A stretch of 53,387 nt of DNA. Origin: an uncultured Bacteroidales bacterium. Lineage in GTDB: Bacteria > Bacteroidota > Bacteroidia > Bacteroidales > Muribaculaceae. A program made the translations under genes and the position numbers. Of this stretch, positions 53,107-53,387 are shown in pieces. The notes under the pieces are model-generated. The model saw nothing but the letters and a program-made list of their open reading frames with translations, searched no databases and was not told where the DNA came from. Position 1 is the stretch's first letter; each line of letters starts with the position of its first letter. Where the stretch lies: assembly GCA_947175575.1 (NCBI GenBank), contig CAMWNG010000006.1, positions 1 through 53,387 on the forward strand, written 5' to 3'.

Positions 53107-53387
53107 TTAGTCGATGGGTTCGTCAGCAGGATAGCCGCCCATTTCGCGGATGGCGTTCTTGAGCATGGTGTACTGCTGGTAGAGGTTGTTGACGGGCACC
53201 TCGTTCTTGGTGTAGTCGTGCATGGGGCTCTTGAGGAAGAAGCTCAGGAAGCGCTGAATGCCGTAGCGGCCTGCGCGGGCGGCGAGGTCGCTGAGGAGCA
53301 CGAGGTCAAGGCAGAGGGGAGCTGCGAGGATCGAGTCGCGGCAGAGGAAGTTGATCTTGATCTGCATGGGATAGCCCATCCAGCCGA
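53107..53387 (-). CDS. Inositol-3-phosphate synthase, C-terminal part only
   Basis: The gene enters from the right edge, and about 93 residues are visible. GWMGYPMQIKINFLCRDSIL, then APLCLDLVLLSDLAARAGRY and FLSFFLKSPMHDY, match the end of Bacteroidota inositol-1-phosphate synthases, where the lysine and aspartate residues line the active site. The enzyme makes inositol-3-phosphate from glucose-6-phosphate for inositol lipids, which Bacteroidales use in their membranes. The internal ATG at 53379 is not the start, since the frame continues upstream. Confidence 0.85.
   Translation of the reverse strand, partial: GWMGYPMQIKINFLCRDSILAAPLCLDLVLLSDLAARAGRYGIQRFLSFFLKSPMHDYTKNEVPVNNLYQQYTMLKNAIREMGGYPADEPID

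Noticed and set aside
1-53387. tRNA, rRNA and CRISPR search by eye
   Set aside because: No TpsiC-like GGTTCGAATCC arm with a matching cloverleaf, no rRNA signature and no regularly spaced direct repeats were found.

Overview
The window is about 53 kb of chromosomal DNA from a member of the Bacteroidales, most likely the Muribaculaceae (S24-7) or a close relative. Supporting signs are Bacteroidota promoters (TAnnTTTG at -7, often with TTG 19-20 nt upstream), a PorU sortase of the type IX secretion system (T9SS), the Bacteroidota gene order yceD-rpmF-fabH-era-der, a DUF3316 outer-membrane protein, a large pyruvate:ferredoxin oxidoreductase and a fairly GC-rich base composition. The family placement is inference. 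No rRNA, tRNA, CRISPR array, prophage or intact transposase gene was seen.

Layout. 1-5.2 kb: start of an unidentified exported protein, then a TolB-like propeller protein and a very large secreted N-acetylmuramoyl-L-alanine amidase ending in a T9SS-like tail. 5.3-11.1 kb: RND efflux operon (outer-membrane factor, adaptor, pump). 11.1-11.6 kb: AT-rich gap holding a MITE-like element. 11.6-16.7 kb: four-gene operon (iorA, iorB, aminotransferase, CoA-transferase), probably for interconverting aromatic amino acids and aryl acids. 16.8-19.8 kb: DUF1016/YhcG nuclease, small XRE regulator, lipoprotein and methyltransferase. 19.9-23.1 kb: TonB-dependent receptor and NupG-like nucleoside symporter. 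23.2-25.3 kb: an 18-residue hydrophobic peptide, ABC ATPase, membrane protein and GntR regulator. 26.1-30.5 kb: carA-carB. 30.6-35.1 kb: yceD, rpmF, fabH, era, der. 35.2-38.7 kb: nifJ. 39.2-43.7 kb: porU and an S41 peptidase lipoprotein. 43.8-44.6 kb: two small unknown genes. 44.7-48.4 kb: CpsB-like phosphoesterase, acyltransferase, metallophosphoesterase, folK. 48.4-53.4 kb: DUF3316 protein, parC, GT90 glycosyltransferase and the end of an inositol-phosphate synthase.

The most unusual content is intergenic. Three copies of a hairpin family (CTTAGACCCCGTTCC arms) lie at 23154, 25380 and 38948. Two of them supply the TAG stop codon of the neighbouring gene, and these two bracket the ABC/GntR operon. 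The long copy at 38948-39125 carries in its loop a roughly 34-nt structured core that also occurs at 13337-13369, inside the iorA-iorB gap, where it sits in an element with unrelated arms. The two cores differ by a compensatory base-pair change in the helix, which points to a conserved nucleic-acid structure. A separate MITE-like element with its own palindromic satellite lies at 11132-11502.
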